Origin: Flavobacteriaceae bacterium
GTDB taxonomy: Bacteria; Bacteroidota; Bacteroidia; Flavobacteriales; Flavobacteriaceae
Direction of reading: 5' to 3'
Assembly (NCBI GenBank): GCA_027080135.1
Contig: JALWUJ010000165.1
Location: forward strand, 1 to 35,845
DNA: 35,845 bases
Shown here: piece after piece, positions 8,336 through 16,995 of the stretch
Position numbering within the stretch: position 1 is the stretch's first letter
How the letters are laid out: the number at the start of each line of letters is the position of its first letter
Translations under genes and position numbers: made by a program
Notes under the pieces: model-generated
What the model was told of the DNA's origin: nothing
Databases searched by the model: none
What the model saw: only the letters and a program-made list of their open reading frames with translations

Positions 8336-10081
8336 TTAATTTTCATTTTCTTCGTCAATAATTTCTTTCTCTTCCTTTAAAGGCGAATCTCCTATTTTAT
8401 TTTTAAAATGTTCTGGTGTAAGTTTAGAAGCTTCAGGAATAAGGAGTTCTTTTTCGGGATCTTCATCAAAAAACTCATCTTCCACTTTTGGAAGTGGAAT
8501 ACCTTGAATTTTAGGTAGGATAGGAGCGGGTTTTCCTTTAAATAAATCTATTACTTTTAACAATCTTTCTTCTCCTCGCCAATTAAATCCTTTTAAAATT
8601 CTTGCATTTTCTGGAAATTGGGAGGGAGGAGTAAGTTTACCTGTTACTTTGGTTAAAAACTTAATTCCTACTATTTGTTGTTCTTCCAAATACATTTGTA
8701 TAGAGCTGCATTTGGTATCATTTATACCAACTAATTCCTGTTTGTCGTTTCTTGAAAAATAGATAACCTGGGTGTTTTTTATAATGTTTATGGTATCTAA
8801 CTGATTATTGGTAAATAAACCAATTAATCGTTCGCCTTTTACTTGGTTGTACCCTGCGCTATCTTTTTGAATAATAAAGGCATTTTTAAAAACCTTTAAT
8901 GTATCCAATTGTTTGGTTTTTAAATTCCGAAGCAAATGAATGGTATCTCCAGTAATCTGATTTTCGCCACTCCACAAAACAGGATTCCGAAGTAATTTAG
9001 TTATTCCTGATTTTTCATTTACATATATTGAATCGCATTTTCCGCTTGTAGGTTCTTCGCCTTCTAATCCTTGTTTAAAAAAACGTGCTTTGTAATAAGC
9101 CTTTAAAATACGGTTATCTGGTTTTCCCGTAATGCGAAGGGTGTCTGCATGAACATAAACCGAATCGTTATCTCTAAGGGTAATAGCAACGGCACGTTTG
9201 GTAATAAAAACCGAATCTTTTTCTCTAAAAACTTCAGCATAATGTCCTCGAACAAAACTTTGGTTAAGCGTGTCTATTAATCTAATATTGTTAGTGGCAG
9301 AAGCAAAACTTCGGTTTCGGTCAAAGTAAATACTATCACCATACATGGTTCGGTTTTTATAATCTACACGAGAGTTTTTTACAAAATAACCAATATCGGT
9401 TCTGGTGTTATAATATCCTCGTTCGCAATAAACGGTACTGGTTTCACTAACGATAGTAGATTTTCCGTATAAATAAGCAACACCAGATTCAGAATAAAAG
9501 TCTAATTGATTAGAATGTATGGTGTATTTTGGGTTTTTGATGATGACATTAGAAATAAATTGATATTTTTTCGATTTAGCAAAATAACGACCTACACGAC
9601 TTGTTAAGGTACTTGCGGTATCTTTTACAGTTCCTCCACTTCGGTAAAAGGCTTGTTGTTTTATTCTGTCAAAATATAAGGTGTCTGTTTTTAAGGAAGT
9701 TTTAGTATCATTAAACCGCACATCTCCACTGGCAAAAGCAAATTGTGTGTTTCCGTTGTATTCACCGTAATTACTTCGCATTTGAATACTGTCTCCTTGT
9801 ATAATTTTCACTGCTCCGTAAGCTTTTACAAAATTATCTTTGGTGTAAACATAAGCTTGGTCGCACCACATTTCTACTCCTTCGTGAACAATATAAACTT
9901 GCCCCGATTTATCACGAGTGTAAATTACAGCGTCTGGAAATTCAGGTTTTTTTTCCCAATATCCAGATTTTATGGTTACTTGCGTTTTTTTGTTTGATGA
10001 AATACTGTCTTTTTCTTGTGCAGAAATAACACTTCCGAAGAATAAAAATAAAAATACAAGGATGTAGTGACCGAGTTTCAA
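8336..10081 (-). CDS. OstA/LptA-like exported protein
   Basis: A 581-residue protein with a cleavable signal peptide (MKLGHYILVFLFLFFGSVIS, then AQ). After it come many short beta-strand repeats of the kind found in the OstA/LptA beta-jellyroll: alternating segments such as SIQMRSNYGEYNGNTQFAFA, SLKTDTLYFDRIKQQAFYRS and TMYGDSIYFDRNRSFASATN. LptA and the N-terminal part of LptD form the periplasmic bridge that carries lipopolysaccharide to the outer membrane, and that role is inferred here. The C-terminus is acidic and proline-containing, without the LptD barrel. A variant -7 box (TATCTTCG, 10109-10116) lies upstream, and purA ends 49 bases before the ATG. Confidence 0.82.
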   Translation of the reverse strand: MKLGHYILVFLFLFFGSVISAQEKDSISSNKKTQVTIKSGYWEKKPEFPDAVIYTRDKSGQVYIVHEGVEMWCDQAYVYTKDNFVKAYGAVKIIQGDSIQMRSNYGEYNGNTQFAFASGDVRFNDTKTSLKTDTLYFDRIKQQAFYRSGGTVKDTASTLTSRVGRYFAKSKKYQFISNVIIKNPKYTIHSNQLDFYSESGVAYLYGKSTIVSETSTVYCERGYYNTRTDIGYFVKNSRVDYKNRTMYGDSIYFDRNRSFASATNNIRLIDTLNQSFVRGHYAEVFREKDSVFITKRAVAITLRDNDSVYVHADTLRITGKPDNRILKAYYKARFFKQGLEGEEPTSGKCDSIYVNEKSGITKLLRNPVLWSGENQITGDTIHLLRNLKTKQLDTLKVFKNAFIIQKDSAGYNQVKGERLIGLFTNNQLDTINIIKNTQVIYFSRNDKQELVGINDTKCSSIQMYLEEQQIVGIKFLTKVTGKLTPPSQFPENARILKGFNWRGEERLLKVIDLFKGKPAPILPKIQGIPLPKVEDEFFDEDPEKELLIPEASKLTPEHFKNKIGDSPLKEEKEIIDEENEN

Positions 10082-10130
10082 ATAATTTCTTTTTGTAAGT
10101 TGAAAGTACGAAGATACTAAAGAAATGGTT

Positions 10131-11402
10131 CTAACGATGTATGGTTTGTGTTCTGTCTGGTCCTACGGAAACGATTTTAATTGGAACTTCCAGTTCTTTT
10201 TCTAAAAAATTAATATAGTTGTTTAAGGCTTTTGGAAGTTCTGAAGCGTCTGTCATTTTTGTTAAATCCTCTTCCCAGCCTTCCATTTCAGTATATATAG
10301 GTGTTACGTTATGTTCTTCAATATTATAAGGTAAATGTTTAATGGTTTTACCTTTATAATTATAAGCAGTACATATTTTTAGCTTTTTAAATCCGCTTAA
10401 TACATCACCTTTCATCATCATTAATTGAGTAACACCGTTTACTTGCACAGCGTACTTTAAAGCTACTAAATCTAACCAACCGCAACGTCTTGGGCGACCT
10501 GTAGTGGCTCCAAATTCGTTTCCTACTCTTCCCATTGTTTTTCCGTCTTCATCAAATAATTCGGTAGGGAAGGGTCCACTACCAACGCGAGTGGTGTAGG
10601 CTTTAAAAATTCCGTAAACTTCGCCAATTTGATTTGGAGCAACACCCAAACCTGTACAAGCTCCTGCTGCTGTTGTATTTGATGAGGTTACATAAGGATA
10701 GGTTCCAAAATCAATATCTAATAAGGATCCTTGAGCACCTTCGGCAAGGATGGTTTTTTCTTTTTTTTGGGCTTGATAAATATATTCTTCACTATCAATA
10801 AAAGGAAGTTCTTTTAGTACTTTTAAGGATGCGAAAAATTCAGCTTCTAACTCGGCTAAATCGTATTCTATTTTGGCAGCATAAAAATCTATCATAGCTA
10901 CATGTTTGTTGGCAAGTGCACGATATTTTTCTTTCCAATTATCCATTTCTAAATCACCTACACGAATACCATTTCTTCCGGTTTTATCCATATAAGTAGG
11001 CCCAATACCTTTTAAGGTAGAACCAATTTTTGCTTTTCCTTTAGAAGCTTCTGAAGCAGCATCTAACAAACGATGTGTTGGGAGAATTAGATGTGCTTTT
11101 CTAGAAATATAAAGGATGTTTTTAATATCTAAATTAAATTTTTCTAATTGATCTAATTCTTTTTTAAAAATCACGGGATCAATCACAACTCCGTTACCAA
11201 CAATATTGATAGCGTTTTTGTGAAAAATTCCACTGGGGATGGTGTGTAGAACATGTTTAATTCCATCAAATTCTAAAGTATGTCCAGCATTTGGACCTCC
11301 TTGAAAGCGAGCGATAATATTATAATTTTTGGTAAGTACATCAACGATTTTACCTTTTCCTTCGTCTCCCCATTGTAAGCCTAGTAATAAATCTACTGCC
11401 AT
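10131..11402 (-). CDS. purA: Adenylosuccinate synthase
   Basis: PurA joins IMP and aspartate using GTP to make adenylosuccinate, the first step from IMP to AMP. The 423-residue length is normal. The GTP-binding loop GDEGKGK lies at 12-18, with catalytic Asp13 and His41 (GGPNAGHT) at the same positions as in the E. coli enzyme. LKGIGPTYMDK, ILAEGAQGSLLDIDFGTYPYVTSS and ATTGRPRRCGWLD are also family signatures. The gene begins only 3 bases after the Fur-family gene, so the two are cotranscribed. It is thus downstream of rel and fur, an arrangement that would link AMP synthesis to stringent-response output, although no regulatory site shows this directly. Confidence 0.97.
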   Translation of the reverse strand: MAVDLLLGLQWGDEGKGKIVDVLTKNYNIIARFQGGPNAGHTLEFDGIKHVLHTIPSGIFHKNAINIVGNGVVIDPVIFKKELDQLEKFNLDIKNILYISRKAHLILPTHRLLDAASEASKGKAKIGSTLKGIGPTYMDKTGRNGIRVGDLEMDNWKEKYRALANKHVAMIDFYAAKIEYDLAELEAEFFASLKVLKELPFIDSEEYIYQAQKKEKTILAEGAQGSLLDIDFGTYPYVTSSNTTAAGACTGLGVAPNQIGEVYGIFKAYTTRVGSGPFPTELFDEDGKTMGRVGNEFGATTGRPRRCGWLDLVALKYAVQVNGVTQLMMMKGDVLSGFKKLKICTAYNYKGKTIKHLPYNIEEHNVTPIYTEMEGWEEDLTKMTDASELPKALNNYINFLEKELEVPIKIVSVGPDRTQTIHR

Positions 11403-11405
11403 AAT

Positions 11406-11873
11406 TTATGCTTTGTCCTGTTTATTGTCAAGAGTTTTTTTATTTCCGTAGAAATAAAGTGAATGATTAAATATTTCAATATTAAAAACTTCTTCGATAG
11501 TTTGTTTTATAGATTGGATTCTAGGATCGCAAAATTCTATTACTTCTCCATTTGAAAGTATAATGTGATCGTGTTGTTTATCGAAATAACATTTTTCGTA
11601 ATGAGCTTGATTTTGACCAAATTGATGTTTTCTAACCAAACCGCATTCTAATAATAATTCAATAGTATTATAGAGTGTGGCGCGGCTAACACGGTAATTT
11701 TTATTTTTCATATTAATGTACAAAGACTCAATATCAAAATGGTTATTTAAATTATAAATTTCTTGAAGAATAGCAAATCTTTCGGGTGTTTTTCGGTGCC
11801 CTTTTTCACCTAAAAATGTAGTAAAAACATTTTTTACAATTGCCTGATTATTAACACTAGATTTTGTACTCAT
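11406..11873 (-). CDS. Fur-family transcriptional regulator lacking the CxxC zinc motif
   Basis: A 155-residue winged-helix DNA-binding protein of the Fur/PerR/Zur superfamily. Recognition-helix region [21 protein letters not shown] lies near 62-82, followed by the metal-binding HDH motif at 101-103 ([16 protein letters not shown]). The paired CxxC structural-zinc sites of classical Fur are absent; the only cysteines are at 77, 95 and 115. Which metal or signal it senses cannot be told. The gene lies between rel (20 bases) and purA (3 bases). A minus-strand -7 box (TATTTTTG, 11881-11888) ends 7 bases before the ATG, so it could also be made from a nearly leaderless transcript of its own. Confidence 0.9.
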   Translation of the reverse strand: MSTKSSVNNQAIVKNVFTTFLGEKGHRKTPERFAILQEIYNLNNHFDIESLYINMKNKNYRVSRATLYNTIELLLECGLVRKHQFGQNQAHYEKCYFDKQHDHIILSNGEVIEFCDPRIQSIKQTIEEVFNIEIFNHSLYFYGNKKTLDNKQDKA

Positions 11874-11880
11874 AATACAG

Positions 11881-11888
11881 CAAAAATA
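11881..11888 (-). promoter_or_regulatory. Candidate -7 box for the Fur-family gene and purA
   Basis: Read on the minus strand the bases are TATTTTTG, an exact match to the Bacteroidota -7 consensus TAnnTTTG. It ends 7 bases before the ATG, so transcription would start almost at the initiation codon. No convincing TTG -33 element is seen at the usual spacing, so the call is tentative. Confidence 0.35.
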
Positions 11889-11893
11889 CTCAA

Positions 11894-14098
11894 TTATACT
11901 CGAGTAACTTTATCGATACCATTAATTTTTTTTATGTTTTTCACAAGGTTATCAAGAATTGATATATTATTAACAACTACTACTACATTTCCGTTAAAAA
12001 CTCCGTCGTTACTTTTAAACTGGACACTTATCATGTTTATATTGTGGTTATTGGAAATAATTTTGGTAACTTCATTTACAAGACCAATGGTATCTATTCC
12101 TGAAATTACCAATTCTGCTTTAAACTCATTTTGGGTAGAATCTATCCATTTGGCTTTAATTATACGGTAACTAAAATTACTTTGAAGTTGAAGTGCATTG
12201 GGACAGTTTTTTTTATGAACTTTAATTCCATCTGAAACTGTTACAAACCCAAAAACTTTATCGCCAGGAATTGGATTACAACAAAGAGCTAGTTTATAAT
12301 CTAGTTTTTCTTCTTCTTTTCCAAAAACAAGCTGGTCATATTTTGCTGTTATTTCCTCTTTATTAACATCCTCTGGTTTAGAAGATTTTCGCAGTCTGTT
12401 TTTAAAGAAACTAACAAATGCATTGTTACGTGATGCAGCAAATTCTTTAAGTTTTTTGTTATCTATTATTCCTACTCCTACTCTGTAAAATAAATCGAGG
12501 CTTGTTTTAATTTTAAAATAAGAAACCAATTGGTTAACCATATTTTCATCCAAGGTTAGTTTTAAGGATTTTAATTTTCGGGCTAAAACTATTTTTCCTT
12601 CGGCAGCGATTAATTTTTCTTCTTCTTTTAATGAAGATTTTATTTTGGAAAGTGCTCTTCCTGAAGTTGCATATTCTAACCAGTTGGCATTAGGTTTTGC
12701 TTTTTCTGAAGTAATAATTTCTACTTGATCACCACTTTTTAATGGATGGCTTAAAGGAACTAATTTTCCATTCACCTTGGTTCCTCTGGTGTGTAATCCT
12801 ACTTCAGTATGAACCGAAAAAGCAAAATCTAATGCTGTTGAACCTTTTGGAAGTGAATATAAATCTCCTTTTGGTGAAAATACAAATATTTCTTTTGCAT
12901 ACAGATTTAGTTTAAATTCTTCAACAAAATCTACCGCACTAACATCTTGACTTCCTAAAGCTTCTTGTAACTTGTTTAGCCAATCATCTAGTTCTACATC
13001 GCCTTTTTCTTTGTTTTTATATTTATAATGTGCTGCAAATCCTTTTTCGGCTATTTCGTTCATTCTTTCAGAACGAATTTGAACTTCTACCCAACGACCT
13101 TTGGGTCCCATTACTGTAATATGCAAAGCTTCGTAACCCGTAGATTTTGGCGAAGAAATCCAATCACGTAATCGAGTTGGGTTGGGTCTGAAATGATCGG
13201 TTACAATCGAATAAATTTTCCAAGCAAGAAATTTTTCATTTTCAGATGAAGCTTTGTAAATTATTCTTACTGCAAATTTATCATACACCTCATCAAAGCT
13301 TACATTTTGAACCATCATTTTTCTTCTGATAGAAAAAATGGATTTGGGTCTTCCTTTAATTTCGTATTCTAATTTTTCTTTATCTAAAGTGTCTTTTATA
13401 ATACTTGTAAATGTTTTAATATAAGCATCTTGTTCTTCTTTACTATCTTTTATTTTACTAAGTATATCGTTGTAAACTTCTGGTTCTGTATATTTTAAAC
13501 CCATGTCTTCGAGTTCGGTTTTAATATTATACATTCCAATTCTATGAGCAAGTGGAGCGTAAATATAAAGTGTTTCCGAAGCAATTTTTACTTGTTTATG
13601 AGCAGGCATCGAATCCATTGTTTGCATATTGTGCAATCGATCGGCAATTTTGATAATGATTACACGAATGTCTTCATTTAAAGTAAGTAGCATTTTCCGG
13701 AAATTTTCTGCCTGCAACGATATATCTTTATCCGATGAGAGATGAGAAATTTTTGTAAGTCCATCAACAATTCTTGCTACTGCTTCACCAAACATTTGTT
13801 CAATATCCGAGATGGTAAAATCGGTATCTTCTACCACATCATGAAGTAGTGCTGCAGCAATAGAAGTAGAGTCCAAACCTATTTCTGAAGCTACAATTTT
13901 TGCTACAGCAATAGGATGAAAAATATAGGCTTCACCCGATTTTCTACGCTGGTCTTTATGAGCATCTACAGCCACATCGAAAGCATTTCTAATCAGCTTC
14001 TTATCTTCTTTTGTTAGGGTTCGGTAACTAATTTTAAGTAGCTTTTTATATTGCTTGGCAATTTCTTTGTTTTCTATTTCTAACTCGGCTTCAGTCAT
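11894..14098 (-). CDS. RelA/SpoT-family (p)ppGpp synthetase/hydrolase
   Basis: A 734-residue stringent-response enzyme. The hydrolase HD domain has [14 protein letters not shown] and the catalytic HDVVEDTD at residues 86-93; the synthetase domain has [13 protein letters not shown] and [20 protein letters not shown]; a TGS domain ([20 protein letters not shown]) follows; a Cys/His zinc-finger-like segment ([18 protein letters not shown]) and a C-terminal ACT domain complete the long-RSH order. With HD and synthetase motifs both intact it is probably bifunctional, though relative activities cannot be judged. The frame stays open to a GTG at 14113, but the ATG at 14098 gives the usual N-terminus [20 protein letters not shown] and is preferred. 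It lies 42 bases after the M48 protease gene. Confidence 0.94.
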   Translation of the reverse strand: MTEAELEIENKEIAKQYKKLLKISYRTLTKEDKKLIRNAFDVAVDAHKDQRRKSGEAYIFHPIAVAKIVASEIGLDSTSIAAALLHDVVEDTDFTISDIEQMFGEAVARIVDGLTKISHLSSDKDISLQAENFRKMLLTLNEDIRVIIIKIADRLHNMQTMDSMPAHKQVKIASETLYIYAPLAHRIGMYNIKTELEDMGLKYTEPEVYNDILSKIKDSKEEQDAYIKTFTSIIKDTLDKEKLEYEIKGRPKSIFSIRRKMMVQNVSFDEVYDKFAVRIIYKASSENEKFLAWKIYSIVTDHFRPNPTRLRDWISSPKSTGYEALHITVMGPKGRWVEVQIRSERMNEIAEKGFAAHYKYKNKEKGDVELDDWLNKLQEALGSQDVSAVDFVEEFKLNLYAKEIFVFSPKGDLYSLPKGSTALDFAFSVHTEVGLHTRGTKVNGKLVPLSHPLKSGDQVEIITSEKAKPNANWLEYATSGRALSKIKSSLKEEEKLIAAEGKIVLARKLKSLKLTLDENMVNQLVSYFKIKTSLDLFYRVGVGIIDNKKLKEFAASRNNAFVSFFKNRLRKSSKPEDVNKEEITAKYDQLVFGKEEEKLDYKLALCCNPIPGDKVFGFVTVSDGIKVHKKNCPNALQLQSNFSYRIIKAKWIDSTQNEFKAELVISGIDTIGLVNEVTKIISNNHNINMISVQFKSNDGVFNGNVVVVVNNISILDNLVKNIKKINGIDKVTRV

Positions 14099-14155
14099 AA
14101 AATAAAAATACACAAATGAATGTAAATAGCAAGGAAAATAATAATTAATTATTAG

Positions 14156-15394
14156 TTATTTTTTATTTTTTAAATTCCGAAAGCGTTGCAAAAGTGTAGG
14201 ATGCGAATAATGCACAAAAACATAAGCAGGATGTGGTGTTAGATTACTCAAACTGTTTTTTGAAAGTTTTTTTAATCCTGAAATTAACGGTTCCGCTTCA
14301 AAAGTATCTTTTGCATAATTATCTGCTTGGTATTCAAACTTTCTGGAAATATAGTTCATAAGTAAACCCGTAATTTCAGAAATAGGTGTGTATAAAACTC
14401 CGAAGGCAATTAATCCAATATGAAAGGAGGCTTGTGAAACTCCCAATGCTTGAGAAAGTAAATCACTACCTACAAACAGCGATAATAACCAAAAGGTAAA
14501 ACCCATTAATCCAATGGAAGCGATTAAGTTAAAAACAATGTGTTTACGTTTGTAATGTCCCACTTCGTGAGCGAGAACGGCAACGATTTCATCTTCTTCT
14601 AAATCGTTGATTAAGGTATCGTAAAGAGTAACTCTTTTTTCACTTCCGAAGCCTGAAAAATAGGCATTGGCTTTGGTGCTTCTTTTAGAGCCATCGATGA
14701 CAAAAATCTTGTCTAAATTGAAGCCTACTTTTTTTGCATAGGTTTCAATTTTTGTACGAAGAGTTCCATTTTCTAAAGGAGATTGTTTGTTGAAAACAGG
14801 CACAATTAATCGCGCGTAGAACATATTCATAAAGAATGTAAATGCAGCTACCATTCCCCAAGCATATAACCAAAAATTGTTTCCGGTAGTTTCGTAAAAC
14901 CAAATAATTACTGCTATAATTCCGCCGCCAATAACAGCCGTCATCAACCAACCTTTTACTTTATCTAAAAAGAAAGTTTTACGAGTTGTTTTATTGAAAC
15001 CAAATTTTTCTTCAATTACAAAAGTGTGGTAATAACTAAATGGTGTGCTTAAAACATCGCTAGTAAACATAATACTTCCGAAGAAAATAAGAGCGACAAT
15101 AATGTTATTTTCAGAAAAAGTTCTCGCCCATTGATCTAACCAAGCAAAACCATCAAAAAAGAAAAAAGCAAGAGTTGCTAATAAAGAAATAAAAGAAGTA
15201 AGGTTGCTAAATTTATCATTTACCTTTTTGTATTGTTGCGATTTTTCATATTCTTCCTTTTCGTAAACATCGCTTAATTCTTCCGGAATTGGGTCGTTAT
15301 AGTGTTTTGCGTTTAAGTTATCTAAAATTTTATCGATGATAAAACTTAGGATTAGGATGGTGATTAGTATGTAGAATAAGGTTTGTGAGGTCAT
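14156..15394 (-). CDS. M48 (Ste24/CAAX prenyl protease-like) membrane metalloprotease
   Basis: A 412-residue integral membrane zinc protease. The catalytic HEVGH is at 276-280 and the third zinc ligand is Glu354 in SRKFEYQAD, the arrangement typical of M48 subfamily A (Ste24). An N-terminal membrane helix begins almost at once (LFYILITILILSFII), with further helices near 65-80, 98-116, 150-166 and 176-190 and two more after the active site. In bacteria these enzymes are linked to membrane-protein quality control; prenyl substrates are not expected. It is 194 bases downstream of the methyltransferase and 42 bases upstream of rel. There is no truncation, and the length matches the family. Confidence 0.9.
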   Translation of the reverse strand: MTSQTLFYILITILILSFIIDKILDNLNAKHYNDPIPEELSDVYEKEEYEKSQQYKKVNDKFSNLTSFISLLATLAFFFFDGFAWLDQWARTFSENNIIVALIFFGSIMFTSDVLSTPFSYYHTFVIEEKFGFNKTTRKTFFLDKVKGWLMTAVIGGGIIAVIIWFYETTGNNFWLYAWGMVAAFTFFMNMFYARLIVPVFNKQSPLENGTLRTKIETYAKKVGFNLDKIFVIDGSKRSTKANAYFSGFGSEKRVTLYDTLINDLEEDEIVAVLAHEVGHYKRKHIVFNLIASIGLMGFTFWLLSLFVGSDLLSQALGVSQASFHIGLIAFGVLYTPISEITGLLMNYISRKFEYQADNYAKDTFEAEPLISGLKKLSKNSLSNLTPHPAYVFVHYSHPTLLQRFRNLKNKK

Positions 15395-15448
15395 GTTTTT
15401 TAGTATTCAGTCTTCAGTAATTCAGTAGTGAGTATAGTTAAAAATTAA

Positions 15449-15498
15449 GGTCACTGAGTGAAATTACGACCTTAGGAGTAATTTTGTATCGAAGTGAC
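15449..15498. repeat. Short inverted-repeat element, copy A
   Basis: The arms GGTCACT (15449-15455) and AGTGAC (15493-15498) face each other across a 37-base interior. The left end shares 12 identical bases (GGTCACTGAGTG) with the element at 33315-33355, and the right end shares GTAT.GAAGTGAC. Two copies about 18 kb apart suggest a small dispersed repeat family. It sits in the gap between the M48 protease and methyltransferase genes, next to a methyltransferase gene-end remnant. Confidence 0.5.
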
Positions 15499-15503
15499 TA
15501 TTT

Positions 15504-15545
15504 TTATTGAAAATCTCGTTGTCTTTTGGCTTCAAATATAAAACA
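15504..15545 (-). pseudogene. Remnant of a TrmH-type methyltransferase C-terminus
   Basis: On the minus strand these bases read FIFEAKRQRDFQ followed by a stop. The intact methyltransferase directly upstream ends ILIFEAKRQRNFN, so eight consecutive residues (IFEAKRQR) and the following F match, and the DNA also matches closely over about 38 bases (15507-15544 against 15593-15630). The remnant lies about 85 bases downstream of the corresponding position in the live gene and is in an intact local frame with its own stop. It looks like the leftover 3' end of a duplicated or replaced copy. Only the last ~13 codons remain. Confidence 0.6.
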
Positions 15546-15588
15546 TCCCCCTTCAAAGGGGAAACTAAATATTGCTTTCATCAAGTTG

Positions 15589-16386
15589 TTAGTTGAAATT
15601 ACGTTGTCGTTTGGCTTCAAAAATTAAAATTCCAGCAGCAACCGAAACATTCATCGAGTCGATTTCTCCTTGCATTGGGATGTGAATATTTTCCTTGCTT
15701 TCTTCTCGCCATTCTTGTGAAAGTCCGGTGGATTCTGTGCCGACTACAATCGCGGTGCTTTTGGTGAAGTCGCAGGTGTGATAAGGAACCGATTCCTGTA
15801 AAATAGCACTGTAAATCGCAATGTTGTTTTCTTTTAAAAAAGTGATAATTTCTGAAGTTGTACCAGTAGCAATTGTATTGGTAAACACACAACCTACGCT
15901 ACTTCTAATAATATTTGGGTTGAACATATCTGTCTTCGGATTGGCAATAATCACAGTATCTACATTTGCAGCATCTGCGGTACGGAGAATGGCACCAATA
16001 TTTCCTGGTTTTTCGGGAGCTTCAGCAACGAGAATTAAAGGGTTTCTTGTTTCAAGTTTCAAGTTATTGATTTGTAATTCTTTCGATTCTGCAATAGCAA
16101 CAACCCCTTCTGTAGAAGTTCGGTAAGCAATTTTTTTATAAACTTCTAGGGAGGTTTCGATGACCTCGGTAGTTGAAATGTTTAAGTTTTTAATAGTTTC
16201 TTCGGAAGTAATTTCAGGACAAAACAATAGTGTTTTAATAGTGTAACCACCTTTTATAGCGAGTTGTATTTCTCGCTGTCCTTCAATAACAAACAATCCT
16301 GTTTTTTTACGTTCGCGAGATTTCTCTTGAAGTAATAATATTTGTTTGATAAGTGAATTTTGAAGGCTTGAAATTTGTTTGTTCAT
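15589..16386 (-). CDS. TrmH/SpoU-family RNA 2'-O-methyltransferase
   Basis: A 265-residue SPOUT methyltransferase that would transfer a methyl group from S-adenosylmethionine to a ribose 2'-OH in rRNA or tRNA. An N-terminal substrate-binding domain (residues 1-105; GLFVIEGQREIQLAI) precedes the knotted domain. Its three motifs are visible: motif 1 NIGAILRTADA with Asn129 and Arg135, motif 2 VVGTESTGLS at 214-223, and motif 3 IPMQGEIDSMNVSVAA at 236-251. The RNA target cannot be read from the sequence. Its promoter is probably the TATATTTG box at 16417-16424, back-to-back with that of the small secreted-protein gene. A remnant of a second C-terminal end lies just downstream. Confidence 0.92.
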   Translation of the reverse strand: MNKQISSLQNSLIKQILLLQEKSRERKKTGLFVIEGQREIQLAIKGGYTIKTLLFCPEITSEETIKNLNISTTEVIETSLEVYKKIAYRTSTEGVVAIAESKELQINNLKLETRNPLILVAEAPEKPGNIGAILRTADAANVDTVIIANPKTDMFNPNIIRSSVGCVFTNTIATGTTSEIITFLKENNIAIYSAILQESVPYHTCDFTKSTAIVVGTESTGLSQEWREESKENIHIPMQGEIDSMNVSVAAGILIFEAKRQRNFN

Positions 16387-16416
16387 CTGGTAAATATACT
16401 TTTATTGTTTCAGTTA

Positions 16417-16424
16417 CAAATATA
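16417..16424 (-). promoter_or_regulatory. Candidate -7 box for the TrmH-type gene
   Basis: The minus-strand reading TATATTTG matches TAnnTTTG exactly and lies 31 bases before the methyltransferase ATG. A good -33 TTG is not evident. With the plus-strand box at 16462-16469 it makes a compact divergent promoter region. Confidence 0.4.
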
Positions 16425-16461
16425 GGTCAGATGTCCTATAAAATTATCGTGGTATAATACG

Positions 16462-16469
16462 TAACTTTG
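16462..16469 (+). promoter_or_regulatory. Candidate -7 box for the small secreted-protein gene
   Basis: TAACTTTG matches the Bacteroidota -7 consensus and ends 21 bases before the preferred ATG at 16491, leaving a leader of roughly 15 bases. The TTG inside the box (16467) is therefore promoter sequence rather than a start codon. No clear -33 element is seen. Confidence 0.4.
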
Positions 16470-16490
16470 AAGAAATTATTATACCATCTT

Positions 16491-16991
16491 ATGAAAAAAC
16501 TACGATTATTATTTGTTGCTGTTTTGTTATCAACTATTTCTGTTCAAGCACAAGAATGGAAAACTTTTACTTCGGAAAAAGGAAATTATTCTATTGAATA
16601 TTTGGGTGACATATCTAAAGAATATATTTCAGATTCTGAAAAGGTAAGAAGTTACAAAGTGAATATATCTAACGTTCCCATGGCTTATTTAATAAGTGCT
16701 ACAAAACATAATGTTAATTTAGAAGATAATATTGATTTGCTTTTAGATACTTCTTTAAATGCTTTTAACGAAGCAATTAAAGGAACAATTAAAGAAACCA
16801 AAGAGCTAGATAGAAACGGTATTAAAGGTGTTTATGCTTTAATTACGATGAATGATGATACGATAAAATTTGAATATTACCTTTATATGAAAGGGATGTA
16901 TCAATATCAATTAGTATTTTATGCTGAAACGGCTACCTATAATCAAGAGGAGGCGAATCTCTTAATTGCTTCTTTTAAAATGTTGGAGTAA
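16491..16991 (+). CDS. Small secreted protein of unknown function
   Basis: A 166-residue protein with a signal peptide MKKLRLLFVAVLLSTISVQA, cleaved before QEW. The mature part is a single domain of about 145 residues with alternating strands (EWKTFTSEKGNYSIEYLG, KVRSYKVNISNVPMAYLISA) and ends SFKMLE. The overall pattern recalls PsbP-like small exported domains, but I do not recognise the family. The frame extends upstream to a TTG at 16467, which falls inside the -7 box; the ATG at 16491 gives a canonical signal peptide and is chosen. The stop is 4 bases from the end of the convergent barrel gene, with no terminator between them. Confidence 0.75.
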   Translation: MKKLRLLFVAVLLSTISVQAQEWKTFTSEKGNYSIEYLGDISKEYISDSEKVRSYKVNISNVPMAYLISATKHNVNLEDNIDLLLDTSLNAFNEAIKGTIKETKELDRNGIKGVYALITMNDDTIKFEYYLYMKGMYQYQLVFYAETATYNQEEANLLIASFKMLE

Positions 16992-16995
16992 TATT

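Noticed and set aside
14099-14113. GTG start for rel, 15 bases upstream of the ATG
   Set aside because: It would add MYFYF before the normal MTEAELE start, and these residues have no counterpart in the family as I know it.
16467-16490. TTG start for the small secreted protein
   Set aside because: The TTG lies inside an exact -7 promoter box, and the ATG at 16491 gives a standard signal peptide.
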